Part shown: positions 8,516 through 17,977 of the stretch, one piece after another | How positions within the stretch are numbered: the stretch's first letter is position 1 | Layout: each line of letters opens with the position of its first letter | Assembly: GCF_001435815.1 (NCBI RefSeq) | Contig: NZ_AZFV01000004.1 | Coordinates: forward strand, 57,416 to 121,415 | DNA: 64,000 bases | Reading direction: 5' to 3' | DNA from: Companilactobacillus nantensis DSM 16982 | Lineage (GTDB): Bacteria; Bacillota; Bacilli; Lactobacillales; Lactobacillaceae | Translations under genes and position numbers: made by a program | The notes under the pieces: model-generated | What the model was told of the DNA's origin: nothing | The model's input: the letters and a program-made list of their open reading frames with translations, nothing else | Database searches by the model: none

Positions 8516-8591
8516 TTTAAATTCCTCCAGTTTCTACGTCTGTTTGACACTCAATAAGTTTCCGGGGCCTATCGTGGGGCAAACAATACCA
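8516..8591 (-). promoter_or_regulatory. rplM leader, candidate L13 autoregulatory RNA
   Basis: About 75 bases of 5' leader separate the promoter from rplM. The RNA contains GTTTGCCCC and, further on, GTCAAAC, which can close a stem (GTTTG/CAAAC) around a conserved-looking GC-rich segment. An L13 leader at this position is established in Bacilli; the match here is by position and rough structure only. Confidence 0.6.
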
Positions 8592-8597
8592 GTTACA

Positions 8598-8626
8598 ATA
8601 ATACTGTGATTTTGACTTCAAGTCAA
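8598..8626 (-). promoter_or_regulatory. Promoter of rplM-rpsI
   Basis: On the minus strand TTGACT (8621-8626), 17-base spacer, TATTAT (8598-8603). Both boxes are close to consensus, and the promoter sits between the truA stop and the rplM leader. Confidence 0.85.
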
Positions 8627-8640
8627 TATTTATCCACAGA

Positions 8641-9387
8641 TTAATCGTAAAAAACTTCTTTTAAATATAGCCCACTTGCAGGTGCTGTACCACGTGCCTC
8701 TTGTCGATCCTTCACTTCAAACAATCTCAAGAAGTCATGTACATCTCTGCGCCCATTACCAATCTCTAACAGAGTAGCAACTAAAATTCTAACCATATTA
8801 TATAGGAAGCCATTGCCTGTAAATTCGAAAACTAATTCGTCATTGTTCTTATTATACACACATGACGCAGAATAGATAGTGCGAATTTTATTTTCTATCA
8901 CACCACCCGACGCTGCAAAACTCGTGAAATCGTGTTCACCTTCAAGATCTTTTAAAGCAATTTGAATCTTATCCACATCTAGCGCATAAGGATAATGGCC
9001 TGTGTAAAACCGTTTAAATGGGTTCGTATAATGTTCGCAATCCACACGATATTGATACGTTTTTTTCTTAACTCCAAACCGAGCATGAAAATTCTCATCT
9101 ACAATCTCAGCGGATTTAACTAAAACATCTAATGGCATCAAAGAATTGATTGCCCGTAGCATATTTTCAGCAGGAATATTACCTGGATAATCAAAATGAA
9201 TCACTTGACCTAACGCATGAACACCAGCATCAGTTCGACCTGATCCAAATACATCCACATGTTGTCCCTTAGTCATCTTGCTTAATGCTTTTTCCATTAC
9301 ACCTTGAACTGTTCTTAATTCATTTTGGCGTTGGAAACCATGAAACTTTGTCCCATCATAAGCAATGGTTAATTTGTATCTTGTCAT
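8641..9387 (-). CDS. truA: tRNA pseudouridine(38-40) synthase
   Basis: Converts uridines 38-40 of the tRNA anticodon stem-loop to pseudouridine. The 248-residue enzyme has the TruA signature [16 protein letters not shown] with the catalytic aspartate near residue 53, and conserved [10 protein letters not shown]. It lies three bases after ecfT, and this ecfA1-ecfA2-ecfT-truA order is typical of Bacilli. Nothing is odd. Confidence 0.98.
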   Translation of the reverse strand: MTRYKLTIAYDGTKFHGFQRQNELRTVQGVMEKALSKMTKGQHVDVFGSGRTDAGVHALGQVIHFDYPGNIPAENMLRAINSLMPLDVLVKSAEIVDENFHARFGVKKKTYQYRVDCEHYTNPFKRFYTGHYPYALDVDKIQIALKDLEGEHDFTSFAASGGVIENKIRTIYSASCVYNKNNDELVFEFTGNGFLYNMVRILVATLLEIGNGRRDVHDFLRLFEVKDRQEARGTAPASGLYLKEVFYD

Positions 9388-9390
9388 AAA

Positions 9391-10188
9391 TTAATAACTC
9401 CGTAAAAATAATAAAATAACTGTCACTAAGGCCATAAAGAACAACATGATATTATCACGCTTATCCCAGCTTAAGACCCGATACTTACTCCGGCCCTCAC
9501 CGTCTTTATACCCACGTGATTCCATCGCAATAGCTAAATCATAGGCAATTGAAAAACTGCTGACAAAGAGTGGAATCAATATTGGCACGAATGATTTGAT
9601 ACGTTTGATCAAACCGCCTTCACCAAAATCAACCCCGCGAGCTCTTTGAGCATCCATGATTTTAGTCGTTTCATCAACCAATAATGGCACGAATCGCAAT
9701 GCAATCGACAACATTAAAGCAACTTGAGTCACTGGAAAATTAATTTTTTTCAATGGCTTGAGAATGCTCTCGATTGAATCGGAAATTTCGATAGGCGTCG
9801 TAGTTAACGTCAATAACGTTGAAATAAAAATAATCAGCACAAATCTAATAAAAATGTACCCAGCTATGACTAAACCTTCTTTTGAAAAGGTGAAGATTCC
9901 CCAATGCCACAGTGGATGACTACTTGGCGTAAACAAAAGCTGCAGCGCGACTGTAAACAAAATCAGCCAAAAGACCGGCTTTAATCCCTTAATAAAGAAA
10001 CCAAAGTTAATCTTTGATAAATACACCGCAAACAAGACGAATGCTAATAAGAACGCATATGACACGACATTATTTGCTAAAAATACAATCCCCACAAAGT
10101 AAAACGTTAATAAGAACTTACCACGCGGATCTAACTGATAAATTATCGAGTCCCCAGGCAAGTATCTCCCCAAAATTATTTTATCCAT
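9391..10188 (-). CDS. ecfT: ECF transporter transmembrane subunit EcfT
   Basis: The 265-residue membrane scaffold of group II ECF vitamin transporters, which couples the two ATPases to interchangeable S-components. It has about five to six membrane helices and both coupling motifs: QRARGVDF (about residue 180) and MESRGYKDG (about 222), the A/S-R-G signatures that dock onto EcfA/EcfA'. No S-component is in this operon, as expected for a shared energising module. It lies four bases after ecfA2. Confidence 0.97.
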   Translation of the reverse strand: MDKIILGRYLPGDSIIYQLDPRGKFLLTFYFVGIVFLANNVVSYAFLLAFVLFAVYLSKINFGFFIKGLKPVFWLILFTVALQLLFTPSSHPLWHWGIFTFSKEGLVIAGYIFIRFVLIIFISTLLTLTTTPIEISDSIESILKPLKKINFPVTQVALMLSIALRFVPLLVDETTKIMDAQRARGVDFGEGGLIKRIKSFVPILIPLFVSSFSIAYDLAIAMESRGYKDGEGRSKYRVLSWDKRDNIMLFFMALVTVILLFLRSY

Positions 10189-10191
10189 TAC

Positions 10192-11046
10192 TTAATCACC
10201 ATTTAACTGTTCCTTAATCTCAGTTCCTAATTCATTAATTGTAATCGGTAGTCGATCAAAATGAAAACCTTTTCGTGATAATTCTTTCGCAAAGGCTGCA
10301 CTCTTAGGTAAAGTTAATAAATCATCTTGCAATAGTTCTTGGTTGTTGAAAACTTCTTGTGGCAATCCTTCAGCAATTAGTTTTCCACGGTGGATAACTG
10401 CCATCTCATCTGCATAGTTAGCCACATCATCCATATTATGTGTAATCAAAATGATTGTCTTGCCTTGTTCTTGAAGATTTTTAAAGAGATCCATAATTTC
10501 CTGACGGCCAACTGGATCTAGTCCAGCTGTTGGTTCATCTAAAATAATCGTCTCTGGATCACTCGCTAAAACACCGGCAATAGCTACTCGACGCATTTGA
10601 CCACCAGATAAATCAAACGGTGATTGACTTAGATGTGACTCATCTAAACCTACCATTTTAATCATCTTATGTGCGGCTGCCCTTGCATCTTCTTCACTAG
10701 CCCCAAAGTTCATCGGACCAAACATAATATCTTTTTCCACAGTCTCTTCAAATAATTGACTTTCAGGGAATTGGAAAACCATACCGACTTGTTTACGCAG
10801 TGGTTTCAAGTTTTTATTGTTTGTTTCCGGAGTAATGACTCGATCACCGACAGTAATCGTACCCGAAGTTGGTTTTAAAAGCGCATTGATATGTCGAACT
10901 AAAGTTGATTTACCACTACCAGTTTGCCCAACAATAGCAGTAAACTTCTTATCTTGAATCTTAAACGAAACGTCATCCAAACCAAGATTAACCGTTGGAC
11001 TATTAGGATCATATGCATGTGTTACATGTTCGAAGATAATTTCCAT
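10192..11046 (-). CDS. ecfA2: ECF transporter ATPase EcfA2 (EcfA')
   Basis: One of the two ATP-binding subunits of the shared ECF module. The 284-residue protein has Walker A GQTGSGKST (about residue 40), the Q-loop in MVFQFPESQ, the ABC signature LSGGQMRR, Walker B IILDEPTAGLDP and the switch histidine in LITHNMDD. Its ATG lies inside the end of ecfA1 (25-base overlap), which suggests translational coupling. The DEPT Walker B separates it from its partner EcfA1. Confidence 0.97.
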   Translation of the reverse strand: MEIIFEHVTHAYDPNSPTVNLGLDDVSFKIQDKKFTAIVGQTGSGKSTLVRHINALLKPTSGTITVGDRVITPETNNKNLKPLRKQVGMVFQFPESQLFEETVEKDIMFGPMNFGASEEDARAAAHKMIKMVGLDESHLSQSPFDLSGGQMRRVAIAGVLASDPETIILDEPTAGLDPVGRQEIMDLFKNLQEQGKTIILITHNMDDVANYADEMAVIHRGKLIAEGLPQEVFNNQELLQDDLLTLPKSAAFAKELSRKGFHFDRLPITINELGTEIKEQLNGD

Positions 11047-11855
11047 AATTGTTCCTTTAGCTCCTCTTCATTTAAATAACCGTCAGGCAATTTAATCGTA
11101 TCCCTTAGTGTTGATACCAATTCACTCGTAAACGGCTCCTCAAGGCCAAATTTTTCCAAATCGGACCCCAAATCATAGATTTCTTCTGGTTTACCATCAC
11201 GAACAATTTGACCATCATTCAAAACGACGATTCGTTGCGACAATTCAGTCTCTTCAATATCATGGGTGATTGAAATAATAGTTAAATCTTGTTGACTTCG
11301 CAATTGTTGAACTAAATTTAAAACAGTTCGACGCCCATCAGGATCCAACATACTAGTGGATTCATCCATAATGACGATTTGTGGTTTAGTAGCTAACACC
11401 CCAGCAATCGCTACACGCTGCTTTTGACCACCAGACAACGACTGTGGATCACGTTTCTTAAATTCGGACATCTTAACTAAGGCCAAGGCCTCATCAATTG
11501 CCTTAACCATCTCTTCACGAGGCATACCTTGATTTTCCAAACCAAATGCCACGTCATCCTCTACCGTTGCCCCAACAAACTGGTGATCAGGATTTTGAAA
11601 GATAATACCGATTTTAGTCCGAGCTTCCCAAATATTTTTCTCATCAATAATTTGACCATCGACTTCAATTGTCCCAGAATCAGCCTCAATCAGACCATCA
11701 ATCAATTTCGTCAGCGTTGATTTCCCACTACCATTCTTACCAACGATTGATAACCACTCGTTCTTATAAATATCGAGCGAGAGATTCTTGATAGCTGAGC
11801 GCTTAGCTTCTGGATAAGTATAATTTAAGTCTTTAATTGAAATGATTTTTTCCAA
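11022..11855 (-). CDS. ecfA1: ECF transporter ATPase EcfA1
   Basis: The partner ATPase of EcfA2, 277 residues. Walker A is GKNGSGKST (about residue 40), then FQNPDHQFVG, signature LSGGQKQR, and Walker B IVIMDESTSMLDP, where DES instead of DEP is usual for EcfA1. The start is a TTG at 11855 preceded by GGGGAG; no better ATG is present. It is the first gene of the ecf-truA operon. A cloverleaf repeat copy lies about 40 bases upstream and could affect its leader. Confidence 0.96.
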   Translation of the reverse strand: MEKIISIKDLNYTYPEAKRSAIKNLSLDIYKNEWLSIVGKNGSGKSTLTKLIDGLIEADSGTIEVDGQIIDEKNIWEARTKIGIIFQNPDHQFVGATVEDDVAFGLENQGMPREEMVKAIDEALALVKMSEFKKRDPQSLSGGQKQRVAIAGVLATKPQIVIMDESTSMLDPDGRRTVLNLVQQLRSQQDLTIISITHDIEETELSQRIVVLNDGQIVRDGKPEEIYDLGSDLEKFGLEEPFTSELVSTLRDTIKLPDGYLNEEELKEQLWKLSSNM

Positions 11856-11896
11856 AAGTGTCTCCCCTGAAGATGTGTTTAATATTCTTTAGTGAT

Positions 11897-12073
11897 GCCG
11901 CCTCTGGGAGTAAGAAATACAGGCTGCTGTGGGGACCGGTGCGAGCCAAGGTCTCGCACCTCGATTTTGAGCTTCGCAAAGTACGCGAATCTCAAAACTC
12001 GTCCCGTGGTGTAATGGCTAAAGCCATAACGCCACCTTCACTGCTGCCTATATTTCTTACTCCCAGAGACTAG
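11897..12073 (+). repeat. Cloverleaf repeat copy R1
   Basis: About 177 bp from GCCGCCTC to GACTAG. Closing stem P1 pairs GGGAGTAAGAAATA with TATTTCTTACTCCC. Inside: P5 GGGAC/GTCCC; P2 GTGCGAG/CTCGCAC with loop CCAAGGT; P3 TTTTGAG/CTCAAAA plus TTCGC/GCGAA; P4 GTGGTGT/ACGCCAC plus ATGGCT/AGCCAT. Taken as the reference (plus) orientation. It forms a facing pair with R2 across 237 bp. A 70-odd-codon open frame through it is explained by the fold, not by coding. Confidence 0.9.
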
Positions 12074-12310
12074 TTAATTAATTGTTTCAAGTTTATCAAT
12101 AATCAAGTTTATTGTTGATTACTACAAATACCATTTTCAAATAGATGGCAATAATCATTTTTTAACCCTTAATTGTCCAATCTAGTCTCCAAAAATATTA
12201 TCCCAACATGATTTAATGCTTAAACATTATCATTACTAACACCAAATATGTACAAATAATGAAAGGCCGTATACTGCCCCAAGTAACTTATATTATGATT
12301 CCAACCAATA
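12074..12310. other. AT-rich spacer between repeat copies R1 and R2
   Basis: About 237 bp of AT-rich DNA with no convincing gene, RNA or terminator. A short CTAGTCTCC near 12186 resembles a repeat right end but has no matching body. Confidence 0.6.
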
Positions 12311-12492
12311 ACTAGTCGGAGGAACCGAGAAAACTTAAATGGCTGTGAAAGTGGCGTTAGAGCTTTAGCTCTTACACCACCGGGCGTGTTTGGAGCCTTA
12401 TCGAACTTTGATAAGGCTTCAAACCGAGATTCGAGACCTTGGCTCGAATCGGTCCGCATAGCCATTTAAGTTTTCTCGGTTCTGGAGACGGC
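12311..12492 (-). repeat. Cloverleaf repeat copy R2
   Basis: About 182 bp, inverse to R1. On the minus strand P1 pairs GAACCGAGAAAACTTAAATGGCT with its near-exact complement. P2 is GATTCGAG/CTCGAATC with loop CCAAGGT; P3 is GTTTG/CAAAC plus AGCCTTATC/GATAAGGCT, quite unlike R1 yet still paired; P4 is GTGGTGT/ACGCCAC plus AGAGCT/AGCTCT. P5 is weak here (GGAC against GCCC). Confidence 0.9.
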
Positions 12493-12529
12493 ATACTTAA
12501 CAATAACTATATAATAACAAAATTTGGGT

Positions 12530-12642
12530 AAAAAAAAATCATTCGATAAATTAGTGTCCCCTTTGACAGAGATCTCAGAGATAGACTTAGTCGAAAACGA
12601 CCATCATCTTAACACTCACTAATTCATCAGAATGACTGATTT
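12530..12642 (-). terminator. Complex hairpin downstream of rplQ
   Basis: About 25 bases after rplQ the minus strand can form a 20-bp imperfect closing stem (AATTAGTG/CACTAATT and AAATCA with TGATTT) that ends in nine T residues, so it should terminate the S10-spc-alpha superoperon. The 50-60 base interior holds a further GTCG-TTTT-CGAC hairpin and an ATCTC/GAGAT pair, more structure than a plain terminator needs. Confidence 0.65.
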
Positions 12643-12667
12643 TTTAAAAATTAATAACACATTATTA

Positions 12668-13048
12668 TTAAACTAATTCAATAATAACCATTGGAGCAGC
12701 ATCTCCACGGCGTGGAGTAGTCTTCAAAATACGTGTGTATCCACCATTACGTTCTTTGTAACGAGGTGCGATATCACTGAATAGTTTTTGAAGAGCTGAT
12801 TGAACAACAACTGCGTCATCATCTTCTGTAATGTTAGCAACTTCGTTTCTAACATAAGCAGCAGCTTGGCGACGAGCATGCAAATCTCCGCGTTTACCTA
12901 AGGTTATCATTTTTTCTGTTGTACGACTGATTTCTTTAGCACGAGTTTCAGTTGTTACAATATGTTCATTAATGATTAAATCAGTAGTTAAATCGCGTAA
13001 CATTGCTTTTCTTTGTGAACTGGTACGTCCTAATTTGCGGTAGCCCAT
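12668..13048 (-). CDS. rplQ: 50S ribosomal protein L17
   Basis: Large-subunit protein near the exit tunnel, 126 residues, with the N-terminus [20 protein letters not shown] and the conserved C-terminal [17 protein letters not shown]. It is the last gene of the continuous S10-spc-alpha superoperon and lies 30 bases after rpoA. Normal length for Bacilli. Confidence 0.99.
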   Translation of the reverse strand: MGYRKLGRTSSQRKAMLRDLTTDLIINEHIVTTETRAKEISRTTEKMITLGKRGDLHARRQAAAYVRNEVANITEDDDAVVVQSALQKLFSDIAPRYKERNGGYTRILKTTPRRGDAAPMVIIELV

Positions 13049-13078
13049 GTCTATACCTCCTGTTTGAATTTGATATTA

Positions 13079-14017
13079 TTAGTCTTCTTGCTTCAATGAT
13101 AATCCAAGATCAGCAAGCTTTTCTTTAACCTCAACAAGTGATTTACGTCCTAAGTTACGAACACGCATCATATCTGCTTCGGATTTTTCAGTAAGCTCTT
13201 GCACAGTATTAATACCGGCACGCTTCAAACAATTATATGAACGAACTGATAAATCAAGTTCTTCAATAGTCATTTCAAGTTTCTTTTCTTTTTGAGTTTC
13301 CTCTTTTTCGATCATCATGTCTGCACTCTTAGCTTCTTCAGTAAGATTTACAAAACTGTTTAGGTGTTCTGTAAGAATCTTAGCTGACAAACTAATAGCT
13401 TCGCGTGGTCCAATTGAACCATTTGTCCAGATATCGATTGTTAATTTGTCGAAGTCGTTTCTCTTACCCACACGAGTGTTTTCAACTTGATAGTTAACTT
13501 TTTCTACAGGTGTAAAAATTGAGTCAACTGGAAGAACACCAATAGGTGTTTCGTCCGTCTTATTTTGTTCTGCAGGAGTATATCCACGACCATTTTTAAT
13601 TGTCATTTGCATGTGGAAGTGTCCACCCTCGGCAACAGTACAAATAAATTGTTCTGGGTCAAGGATTTCCAAGTCATCATCAGCCTTGATATCATTAGCT
13701 GTAACAGTAGCAGGACCAACAATGTCGATCTCAGCTTTTAAGCTGTCTTCAGCATAAGATTTAAGCTTTAATTTCTTAACGTTAAGCACGATTTGTGTAA
13801 CGTCTTCAATTACGCCATCAATAGCTGAGAATTCATGCAATACACCATCTATTTGAATATCAGATACCGCTGTCCCTGGCAATGATGCTAATAAAACTCT
13901 ACGTAATGAATTACCTAAAGTTGTACCATAACCTCTTTCAAGCGGTTCGATAATATATTTACCATAACTACTACTTTCTTCAACAGAAGTAATAGATGGC
14001 TTTTCAAATTCGATCAT
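13079..14017 (-). CDS. rpoA: RNA polymerase alpha subunit
   Basis: The 312-residue alpha subunit. The N-terminal domain (about 1-230; [18 protein letters not shown]) dimerises and nucleates core assembly. A charged linker (KEETQKEKK, about 240) leads to the C-terminal domain (about 250-312; [32 protein letters not shown]) that binds UP elements and activators. It lies between rpsK and rplQ, the standard order. Confidence 0.99.
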   Translation of the reverse strand: MIEFEKPSITSVEESSSYGKYIIEPLERGYGTTLGNSLRRVLLASLPGTAVSDIQIDGVLHEFSAIDGVIEDVTQIVLNVKKLKLKSYAEDSLKAEIDIVGPATVTANDIKADDDLEILDPEQFICTVAEGGHFHMQMTIKNGRGYTPAEQNKTDETPIGVLPVDSIFTPVEKVNYQVENTRVGKRNDFDKLTIDIWTNGSIGPREAISLSAKILTEHLNSFVNLTEEAKSADMMIEKEETQKEKKLEMTIEELDLSVRSYNCLKRAGINTVQELTEKSEADMMRVRNLGRKSLVEVKEKLADLGLSLKQED

Positions 14018-14080
14018 TCGGTTAGTTCCCCTTTCAAAACGAAATGTGTGTAGCGTAGTTCATATGGGTATACAACCATT

Positions 14081-14467
14081 CTATACACGACGACGCTTTG
14101 GAGGACGAGAACCATTATGAGGAACTGGTGTAACATCACGAATAGCAGTAATTTCCAAACCAGTAGCTTGTAATGAACGGATTGCAGCTTCACGACCTGA
14201 ACCAGGACCCTTAACAGCTACTTCGACTGTTTTCATACCATGTTCCATTGATTCTTTAGCAGCTGCTTCTCCAGCCATTTGTGCGGCAAATGGTGTTGAT
14301 TTACGACTACCCTTGAATCCAAGTGCACCAGCTGATGACCATGAAACGGCATTACCGTTAACATCAGTGATCATAACAAGTGTGTTATTGAAAGTTGAGT
14401 GGATATGTGCAACACCAGCTTCAATATGCTTCTTAGTACGGCGCTTACGACCTTTACTTTGTGCCAT
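14081..14467 (-). CDS. rpsK: 30S ribosomal protein S11
   Basis: Platform protein of the small subunit, 128 residues. Conserved segments are [30 protein letters not shown] and the C-terminal [18 protein letters not shown]. It sits between rpsM and rpoA, as in nearly all Firmicutes. Confidence 0.99.
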   Translation of the reverse strand: MAQSKGRKRRTKKHIEAGVAHIHSTFNNTLVMITDVNGNAVSWSSAGALGFKGSRKSTPFAAQMAGEAAAKESMEHGMKTVEVAVKGPGSGREAAIRSLQATGLEITAIRDVTPVPHNGSRPPKRRRV

Positions 14468-14488
14468 GATTAACCTCCTATCTTATTA

Positions 14489-14854
14489 TTACTTCTTCTT
14501 ACCTGCAATAGTAGTTTTCTTACCCTTGCGAGTTCTTGCATTGTTCTTTGTGTTTTGTCCACGAACGGGCAATCCACGACGATGTCTCATACCACGATAT
14601 GAGCCAATTTCTTGTAGTCTCTTGATGTTCATGCTTACTTCACGACGTAAGTCACCTTCGACACGTACCTTATCAACTTCTGCACGAATTTTATCTTCTT
14701 GATCAGGAGTTAAGTCTCTTGTACGAATGTCTTCAGATACGCCTGCATCTTTAAGCACTTTTTGAGCTGTTGTTTCGCCGATACCGAAAATGTATGTCAA
14801 AGCGATAACAATTCTCTTATCACGAGGTAAATCTACACCTGCTATACGAGCCAT
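14489..14854 (-). CDS. rpsM: 30S ribosomal protein S13
   Basis: Head protein of the small subunit that contacts the P-site tRNA and bridges to L5. The 121-residue protein starts [20 protein letters not shown] and has [15 protein letters not shown] and a lysine-rich tail. It lies 23 bases after rpmJ and 21 before rpsK. Confidence 0.99.
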   Translation of the reverse strand: MARIAGVDLPRDKRIVIALTYIFGIGETTAQKVLKDAGVSEDIRTRDLTPDQEDKIRAEVDKVRVEGDLRREVSMNIKRLQEIGSYRGMRHRRGLPVRGQNTKNNARTRKGKKTTIAGKKK

Positions 14855-14877
14855 AAATCACTGCACCTCCTATTTTA

Positions 14878-14994
14878 TTATCCTTGTCTTTGTTTGTGCT
14901 TTGGATCTGCAGAGCAAATAACCATGACGCGACCGCGTCTCTTAATTACTTTACAGTGTTCGCACATAGGTTTAACGGATGGTCTTACTTTCAT
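14878..14994 (-). CDS. rpmJ: 50S ribosomal protein L36
   Basis: A 38-codon gene, too short for most ORF cut-offs, between infA and rpsM. The protein starts [17 protein letters not shown], with CEHC, a later cysteine (VICS) and histidine (PKHKQRQG) making the zinc-ribbon of the C+ form of L36. The start is preceded by a GGAGG-like site. Position and sequence make it certain. Confidence 0.98.
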   Translation of the reverse strand: MKVRPSVKPMCEHCKVIKRRGRVMVICSADPKHKQRQG

Positions 14995-15026
14995 ATTGTG
15001 GAACCTCCATTCCATTAAAAAACTTA

Positions 15027-15245
15027 TTATCTATATCTATATGTAATTCTTCCCTTGGTTAAATCATAAGGGGATAATTCCACGGTAACCTTGTCACCGG
15101 GTAAAATTCTAATGTAGTGCATACGGATTTTACCTGATACATGAGCTAGAACTGTAGCACCATTTTCAAGTTTTACCTTAAACATTGCATTAGGCAATGT
15201 TTCTGAAATTGTGCCTTCTACTTCAATGACATCTTCTTTTGCCAA
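15027..15245 (-). CDS. infA: Translation initiation factor IF-1
   Basis: A 72-residue OB-fold factor that occupies the A site during initiation. It starts [20 protein letters not shown] and ends in GRITYRYR, as usual. The 96-base gap after adk holds a strong promoter, so infA and the downstream alpha-operon genes can be transcribed independently of the S10 promoter. Confidence 0.99.
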   Translation of the reverse strand: MAKEDVIEVEGTISETLPNAMFKVKLENGATVLAHVSGKIRMHYIRILPGDKVTVELSPYDLTKGRITYRYR

Positions 15246-15294
15246 AGATATTAACCTCCATACGGGATGAAATTAATTCTGCATATACTGGCGA

Positions 15295-15323
15295 ATTATA
15301 CAATAATTTTCCGTACATGTAAA
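15295..15323 (-). promoter_or_regulatory. Internal promoter upstream of infA
   Basis: On the minus strand TTTACA (15318-15323), 17-base spacer, TATAAT (15295-15300). The -10 is perfect. It lies in the only sizeable gap inside the superoperon, between adk and infA. Confidence 0.85.
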
Positions 15324-15341
15324 CATTCAAAGCAAAAAGTC

Positions 15342-15995
15342 TTACAAGTTTTGTAAAACTTTCTTGACTTCGTTATAAACTTCATCTATTTCTTGTTCAC
15401 CATTGATCTTGTGTAACAAGTTCAACTTGTCATAAAAATCAATTAATGGTGTATTCATTTCAATATTAACTTTCAATCTATTCTTAACAGTTTCAGGCTT
15501 GTCATCCTCACGTTGATAGAAGTCATGGCCGCCACAAACGTCACATGTGCCTTCTACCTTTGTAGGATTATAAATTTTATGATAAGTTGCTCCACAATTA
15601 GAACAAATATATCTTCCAGATAAGCGATCAACTAATGTTTCAGGCTTTACATCGATATAGATGACAGCATCAATCGGTTTGTTTACATTCTTTGCAATTG
15701 TCTGTAAAGCATTAGCCTGTTCAAGAGTTCTCGGAAATCCATCTAACATATATCCATCTTTTTGAACATCATCTTCAGCTAAGCGTTCTTCGACGATAGC
15801 TTCGGTAACATCATCCGGAACAAGTTCACCTTTATCGATGAACCCTTTAGCCTTTAGACCAACTTCTGTCTTGTTAGCCATGGCTGCTCTAAACATGTCA
15901 CCAGTTGAAATATGAACAACTTTAAAATCTTCAACAATCTTTTCTGCTTGAGTACCTTTACCTGCACCAGGCAATCCCATCAATACAATATTCAT
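15342..15995 (-). CDS. adk: Adenylate kinase
   Basis: Interconverts ATP + AMP with 2 ADP. The 217-residue long-form enzyme has the P-loop GLPGAGKG, the AMP-binding segment FPRTLEQA and a LID domain with four cysteines (CSNC ... CDVC), so it is the zinc-binding Gram-positive type. I chose the ATG at 15995 over an in-frame GTG at 16001 because GGAG lies eight bases upstream of it. It lies 14 bases after secY. Confidence 0.98.
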   Translation of the reverse strand: MNIVLMGLPGAGKGTQAEKIVEDFKVVHISTGDMFRAAMANKTEVGLKAKGFIDKGELVPDDVTEAIVEERLAEDDVQKDGYMLDGFPRTLEQANALQTIAKNVNKPIDAVIYIDVKPETLVDRLSGRYICSNCGATYHKIYNPTKVEGTCDVCGGHDFYQREDDKPETVKNRLKVNIEMNTPLIDFYDKLNLLHKINGEQEIDEVYNEVKKVLQNL

Positions 15996-16009
15996 TGTCA
16001 CATCTCCAA

Positions 16010-17305
16010 TTATCTAATAAATCCAACGTATTCACGTTTCATCAAAAGACCACGTAATTGACGATCCATTTCCAAAGCAACACCAACGATGATCAACAAA
16101 CTCGTACCACCTAATCCGATAGATTGAGGTAAGTTGAACAAGTTAGCTGCTAACAATGGAAGTAATGAAACTAAACCTAGGAACGCAGCTCCGACAGTTG
16201 ATAGTTTCATCAATACACCTGACATGAACTTGATTGTTTCATTACCAGGCCAAACGCCAGGGATATAAGCCCCTTGCTTTTGTAGGTTTTCTGCAAGCTT
16301 TTCAGGATTTACTTGAACAAATGCATAGAAGAATGTAAATAATACAATCAACAATGTATAAATAATCGAACCTGTTGTAGTTTGCATACTGAATATTTCT
16401 GTTAATACTTGATACCATTGATCTCCACTGTGATTTGCTTGGAATGCCATCAAAATAGTTTGAGGCGTAACAATAAATGAACTAGCGAAGATAACAGGAA
16501 TAACACCAGCAACGTTAACCTTCAATGGTAGAAAACTTTCACTACCGCTACCAGCTGCACGTCTTGTGTATTGAATAGGAATTCGACGACTTGCTTGTTG
16601 AACAAAAGTAACAAATTGCACAACAAGCAAGATAATGACCACAAGGCCAACAAGGAATCCAATATTCTTAGCAAGATCAGCAGAACTAGCATTTGTAATA
16701 TAATCACGGTAAATTTGTTGAAGCCCATTAGGGAATCTAGCAATAATACCAGCGAAGATAATTACGGAAACTCCATTACCCAAACCTTTGTCAGTAATCT
16801 GCTCACCAATCCAAGTAAGAAGCATCGTACCACCTGTAAGGATGATACCGATAGTTATGAAAGCTCTCATATTAGGAGATTTAACTAATCCCAAACCACT
16901 TAATTGGTTAAAACCGGCAGTAATACCGATTGACTGAACAAAACCTAAAACAATCGTCAAATATCTCGTTACTTGATTTAACTTTCTACGACCAACTTCA
17001 CCTTGTTTACTCCACTCAACAAATTTAGGAACAATGTCCATTTGTAAAAGTTGAACAACAATTTGGGCCGTAATGAATGGTGAAACACCCATTGAGAAAA
17101 TAGAATAGTTTGAAAGACCACCACCGGTAACGGTATCCAATAGGGGAACCAATCCAGTAGAACCAACTTTATCCATAGCCGCAGCATTAACTCCGGGTAC
17201 GGTAATTTGAGATCCCAAACGGTATATAACAAGTAACATCAAGGTAAATAGGATCTTCTTACGAATTTCCTTTACCTTTAGAGCATCTCTGATAGTTCCA
17301 AGCAT
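16010..17305 (-). CDS. secY: Protein translocase subunit SecY
   Basis: The 431-residue channel protein of the Sec translocon with ten membrane helices. Conserved parts include the plug/TM2 region [20 protein letters not shown] and the C-terminal cytoplasmic VALEMDRQL. It shares one base with the rplO stop, so translation is probably coupled. It inserts into the plasma membrane and works with SecE, SecG and SecA encoded elsewhere. Confidence 0.99.
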   Translation of the reverse strand: MLGTIRDALKVKEIRKKILFTLMLLVIYRLGSQITVPGVNAAAMDKVGSTGLVPLLDTVTGGGLSNYSIFSMGVSPFITAQIVVQLLQMDIVPKFVEWSKQGEVGRRKLNQVTRYLTIVLGFVQSIGITAGFNQLSGLGLVKSPNMRAFITIGIILTGGTMLLTWIGEQITDKGLGNGVSVIIFAGIIARFPNGLQQIYRDYITNASSADLAKNIGFLVGLVVIILLVVQFVTFVQQASRRIPIQYTRRAAGSGSESFLPLKVNVAGVIPVIFASSFIVTPQTILMAFQANHSGDQWYQVLTEIFSMQTTTGSIIYTLLIVLFTFFYAFVQVNPEKLAENLQKQGAYIPGVWPGNETIKFMSGVLMKLSTVGAAFLGLVSLLPLLAANLFNLPQSIGLGGTSLLIIVGVALEMDRQLRGLLMKREYVGFIR

Positions 17306-17745
17306 TAGATCACCTCTACAGTGCCACCAGCGGCTTCAATTGCTTTAGTAGCTGCGGCTGAACTCTTAGCAACTTTAACAGTTAACTTAGCACTAACCTC
17401 ACCGTTAGCAAGCAACTTAACACCATTATATTGTTTCTTAATGATTCCGGCTTCTTTTAATGTTTCTACATTAACTTCAGCACCGTCATTAAACTTACTT
17501 AATTCACTTAGGTTTACAATAGCATATTCCTTGCGGTTGATGTTATTGAATCCACGTTTTGGCATACGACGGAACAAAGGCATTTGTCCACCTTCAAAAC
17601 CAATACGTGTCTTACCACCTGATCTAGCCAATTGACCTTTTTGACCACGACCAGAAGTTTTACCTGTACCACTTGAAGTACCACGACCTAGACGCTTTCT
17701 TGAGTGTCTTGAGCCTGCACTTGGCTTAAGTTCGTTTAGTTCCAT
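17305..17745 (-). CDS. rplO: 50S ribosomal protein L15
   Basis: A 146-residue assembly protein of the large subunit. The basic glycine-rich N-terminal arm ([20 protein letters not shown]) and [18 protein letters not shown] are typical. Its stop overlaps the secY start by one base. Confidence 0.99.
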   Translation of the reverse strand: MELNELKPSAGSRHSRKRLGRGTSSGTGKTSGRGQKGQLARSGGKTRIGFEGGQMPLFRRMPKRGFNNINRKEYAIVNLSELSKFNDGAEVNVETLKEAGIIKKQYNGVKLLANGEVSAKLTVKVAKSSAAATKAIEAAGGTVEVI

Positions 17746-17774
17746 TATTGCACCTCCTAATCTTTTAAAATTTA

Positions 17775-17960
17775 TTAATCTTTAACTTCTTCAACGCTTA
17801 CTAAGTGAGCGATTTTACGTACAGCACCACGAATTGCAGCATCATCCGGCTTAACAACAGAACTTGAAACTCTTGCGAGTCCTAGTTCCTTAACTGTTTT
17901 ACGTTGAGCAGGAAGGCGGTGAGCTGCACTTCTAATTAGAGTAATTTTAAGTTTAGCCAT
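17775..17960 (-). CDS. rpmD: 50S ribosomal protein L30
   Basis: A 61-residue protein, starting [17 protein letters not shown] and with [14 protein letters not shown]. It lies between rpsE and rplO, as in other Bacilli. Normal length. Confidence 0.98.
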   Translation of the reverse strand: MAKLKITLIRSAAHRLPAQRKTVKELGLARVSSSVVKPDDAAIRGAVRKIAHLVSVEEVKD

Positions 17961-17977
17961 TATTACACACCTTTCTT

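Noticed and set aside
8391..8609. Plus-strand frame opposite the rplM start and leader
   Set aside because: It covers a conserved promoter and leader on the other strand and encodes nothing recognisable.
11858..12073. Open frames of about 70-80 codons through the repeat copies, with similar translations in R1 and R6
   Set aside because: They follow from the shared sequence of the repeat. The paired changes preserve base pairing rather than amino acids, frames occur on both strands, and convincing ribosome-binding sites are lacking.
12177..12195. CTAGTCTCC as another repeat right end
   Set aside because: Only nine bases match and no body follows on either side; chance is a sufficient explanation.
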